Source: Ceratotherium simum simum (taxonomy: Eukaryota > Chordata > Mammalia > Perissodactyla > Rhinocerotidae). Taken from it: a stretch of DNA of 64,000 nucleotides. The position numbers and the translations under genes are program-made. The stretch is taken from NCBI RefSeq assembly GCF_000283155.1, contig NW_004454210.1, positions 1,098,564-1,162,563 of the forward strand. Reading direction: 5' to 3'. Shown piece by piece: positions 61,380 to 64,000 of the stretch. Each line of letters starts with the position of its first letter. Position 1 is the first letter of the stretch. The notes beneath the pieces were generated by a model. That model saw only the letters and a list, made by a program, of their open reading frames with translations, was not told where the DNA came from and ran no database searches.

Positions 61380-62430
61380 TTCTCACCCCAAATATAAAAT
61401 ATTCTGTGAATAAAACAAGAACAAGATATTATAAAAAAAAATCAGAGAACAAATAAGTTGTTGGAAATTAAAAATATAGAATTGTTATAAAAATTAACAG
61501 ACTGGTTGGAAGATAAATTTGAGAACATTTCCAAATGGTAGAACCAAAAGATAAAATAAAGCAAAACGAAAGGAAGAATATTAGTGGACCAGTCCAGGAG
61601 ATCCAAAATCTGAATGATAGGAATACTAGAAAGAGAGAGAGAAAGGAAAAGAAAAGAAAATAGAAAAAAAAGGAGAGAAATTATCAATGAAATAATTCAA
61701 GAGAAATGTGCAGAATTGAAAGGCGTGAATTTCCAGATTGAAAAGGTCTACTGATGGGGCCGGCCCGGTGGCGTAGTGGTTAAGTTCACGTGCTCCGCTT
61801 CGGTGGCATGGGGTTCGCAGGTTCGGATCCCAGGCGCGGACTTACACCCTGCTCATCAAGCCATGCTGTGGCAGCATCCCACATACAAAATAGAGGAAGA
61901 TGGGCACAGATGTTAGCTCAGGGCCAATCTTCCTCACCAAAAAAAAATAAAAATAAAAAAAGGAAAGGTGCACTGAGTACCCAGCAAAAGGGATGAGAAT
62001 AGGCCCACAGCAAGGCTTATCATTGTAAATTTTGAACAATGGAGATAAAGGAAAGATCTCACAAGCTTCCAGAGAGGGAGAGGTAAAAACAAAGACAAAA
62101 ACAAAGAAATAAATCATATAGAAACAAAGGATTGTAATCAGAAAGTCTTTTGACTTCCAGACAGCCACACTAGAAATTCTGAAGGAAAATGATTTCTAAC
62201 CTTGAATTCTATACCCACACAAACCACTAATCATGTATGAGGGTAGAATAAAATGCCTTTCCGGATACACAGGTCTCAAAATATTTCTCTTACATACTCT
62301 GACAGGAAGTTTCTTGAGTGTGTGCTCCACTAAAATAAGATCAACCAAAAAAGAAAAAGACATGGGATATAGACAAGAAGAGATAAAACACAGGAGAGAG
62401 GCAACAGGAATTCTCATGATAACGATTGAA
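61380..62430 (+). mobile_element. HAL1-like LINE relic, interrupted by an ERE SINE
   Basis: 'aagataaatttgagaacatt' (before) and 'agtcttttgacttccagaca', 'cttgaattctatacccacac' (after) are in HAL1 ORF1/3' order and parallel the copy at 24110-25670. The younger SINE at 61742-61976 splits it. A purine-rich run (AGAAAGAGAGAGAGAAAGG) lies at 61627-61680. Confidence 0.55.
61742..61976 (+). mobile_element. ERE1-type SINE with imperfect target-site duplication
   Basis: GGGGCCGGCCCGGTGGCGTA opens the element, followed by a B-box-like GGTTCGGATCCCAGGCGCGG, 'catgctgtggcagcatccca', and the ERE1 tail 'gatgttagctcagggccaat' with 'cttcctcacc' and poly(A). The flanks AAAGGTCTACTGA (61742-61754) and AAAGGTGCACTGA (61964-61976) differ at two of 13 positions. 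This tail type differs from the 'ctactggggctttggg' type of the other three copies, so two ERE subfamilies are present. Confidence 0.93.
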
Positions 62431-62900
62431 TTACTTGAGAGCAGATTAAACTCCTGTAACAAGAAGACCTTAAAATATAGTGGCTCAAGTAAGATGGAAG
62501 TGCATTTCTCTCTGTCAGAAGTAGGTGTGCTCTCCTGGGAAAGGAGGTGGCTCTCTTCTGTGGGATTGTCCAGGGGCCCAAATCCTTCTGTCTTGTTGCT
62601 CAGCCATCAACGAGGATGTTGTCCTCATCTACATGGGCCAATCTGGCTCACCAGCGCTCCATCTACAATTCAGTCTTCAGGAAGAAGAAGGCAAGCAGCC
62701 CCACTCACATCCCATTAGCCAGAATTGATCACATGGTGTATTTGATAGGAAGGTTGGCAATCAAGTGCTCCTGAGCTGGGGTACGGAAAGTGAGCTTTCC
62801 TTCCCCGTAGCAACACTCCAACTTCAGGAGGTTATTGCTGGACAGCTCCTGCCCCTCAGTGGCTTGAGAAAAAAAGAAATCAGCTCCAGTCCCTCTGCCA
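62430..62900 (+). mobile_element. Ancient interspersed repeat, family not named
   Basis: 'taaaatatagtggctcaagt', 'ggaagtgcatttctctctgt', 'cttctgtcttgttgctcagc' and 'acatcccattagccagaatt' recur together in mammalian genomes as a medium-length repeat. I recognise the layout but cannot name the family securely. Overlapping short open frames here are by-products. Confidence 0.5.
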
Positions 62901-63009
62901 GACCATGCTTGTCATTACTCCTCAATAGTCATCTTTTCTTTTCTGCCTCCTTTGACCTAGTATTCCTTAATAGTTTTTCACCTGGTAATAGCTGCTATAT
63001 GTGCATCCT

Positions 63010-64000
63010 TTGGTTTCATTCATTCATCTATTTATGCATCCATTCAATGACTATTGAGTACCTACCAAGCGTCAGGCTTCCAAGACACCACATCCACACT
63101 GCATATAGGTGCTGGAGATATATCAGTTTGAAAAACAGGCAAAAATTCCTGTCTTCCTGAGGCTTACATTCTTGTAGGGAGAAACAGACCAAAAAAAAAA
63201 AAAAAAGTAACACCTATAGTATGTTGGTTGGTGATAAGCTTCAAAGGAAAATGAAACAAGGATGGCAAATATGGAGTGCTAGGGAGGAAGGTGCTTGGAA
63301 TTTAATGTAAGGTGACCGGAGAATGCCACACTGAAAGCACAATATTTGAGAAGAGAACTGTAGGAGGTGAGAGAGTGATCCATGCAGATATCCACGGGAG
63401 GAATATTTCAGGCAAAGAAATCAGCAAGCACAAAGGCTCTAAAGTGGGAGTGTGCCTGGCTGGGCTTAAGAACAGGAAAAGGCCAGGGTAGTTTTGGTCC
63501 TGTTAGAAGGCAGAGAGAATTTGGAGAGGATAAATAATGGAAGGCTGGATTGGTATAGAGCCTCATAGGCCACTGTAAGACTTTTCCTTTTATTAAGAGA
63601 GCATAGGGAAAGCACTGGAGGGATCTGAGCATAAGGGATCTGATTGGGCTTAGGATCATTCTATAGAATAAACTGGAGAAGTGGGAATATCATTGAGGAG
63701 GTTATTTCTATAACATAGATGAGAGATTATGGAGGTTTGGACAAGGGTGATGGCAGGGGAAATGATGAGACATGATTAATTTGAGAATACATTTTGAAGA
63801 GAAGGGCAAAAGGATTTGCTGAGGAAGTGGATTTGGGTATACAAAAAAGAAAATAATCAATGGTGACCCTGAGGTTTTGCACCTGAGCAACTGGGAGGAT
63901 AGAATTGCCATTTCCTGAGATGGGGAAGGCTGCAGAAGAAACAGGATTCTTTGGAGGGAGATCAAGAGTTCAGTTTGGGAGATGTTAAATTGAGATGCCT
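63010..64000 (+). mobile_element. Long ancient LINE-like repeat (L2-type start), runs off the window
   Basis: The copy opens with 'cattcattcatctatttatg' and 'ttgagtacctaccaagcgtc'. It continues through 'aagcacaaaggctctaaagt', 'tggtatagagcctcatagg', 'actggagggatctgagcata', 'gaggttttgcacctgagcaa' and 'gatgttaaattgagatgcct' at the edge. These blocks are collinear with a widespread mammalian repeat unit. A poly(A)-like A18 at 63191-63207 interrupts it. Confidence 0.6.

Overview
The window is nuclear DNA of a placental mammal, almost certainly a perissodactyl (horse, rhinoceros or tapir group). Three things show this: intron-split homeobox and SDR genes with mammalian protein sequences, ancient mammalian repeats (MIR, L2, MER5, MaLR, L1M), and four tRNA-derived SINEs of the equine ERE type, each flanked by a target-site duplication. 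The exact genus cannot be read from the sequence alone.

Two protein-coding genes are present, both on the minus strand. SPR (sepiapterin reductase) is complete in three exons at 46868-40430, with a GC-box, TATA-less promoter in a CpG island and a poly(A) signal at 39856-39861. About 25 kb downstream of it lies EMX1, the forebrain homeobox gene. EMX1 exon 1 (14983-14458) and exon 2 (8620-8436) are present, but exon 3, which carries homeodomain helix 3, lies beyond the left edge, so EMX1 is 3'-truncated by the window. SPR-EMX1 order, orientation and spacing agree with what is known of human chromosome 2p13.

Layout: 1-8435 is part of EMX1 intron 2, with one ERE SINE, old MIR/MER5 copies and an AT-rich candidate conserved element. 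8436-16700 is the EMX1 exon 2, intron 1, exon 1 and promoter, with three separate CpG-rich blocks. 16700-29200 is repeat-dense intergenic DNA containing a HAL1/L1M nest and a broken hAT transposase relic. 29200-39840 is repeat-poor and carries several short homeodomain-site-rich tracts that could be EMX1 enhancers. 39840-47100 is SPR, whose 5-kb intron 2 holds two head-to-head L1 fragments, one of them interrupted by a 408-bp retroinsert of unknown origin. 47100-64000 is gene-free upstream DNA dominated by a near-full-length dead L1 (50855-57316) that itself carries a nested, inverted (twin-primed) L1 insertion.

The two genes are not known to work together: SPR makes tetrahydrobiopterin in the cytosol and EMX1 is a nuclear transcription factor of dorsal telencephalon. 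I found no undescribed biological system. The most useful leads are the insertion histories that can be read from duplications, the unidentified retroinsert, the hAT relic, the candidate regulatory elements, and two protein-level points (the EMX1 double start and the SPR NNVG motif).
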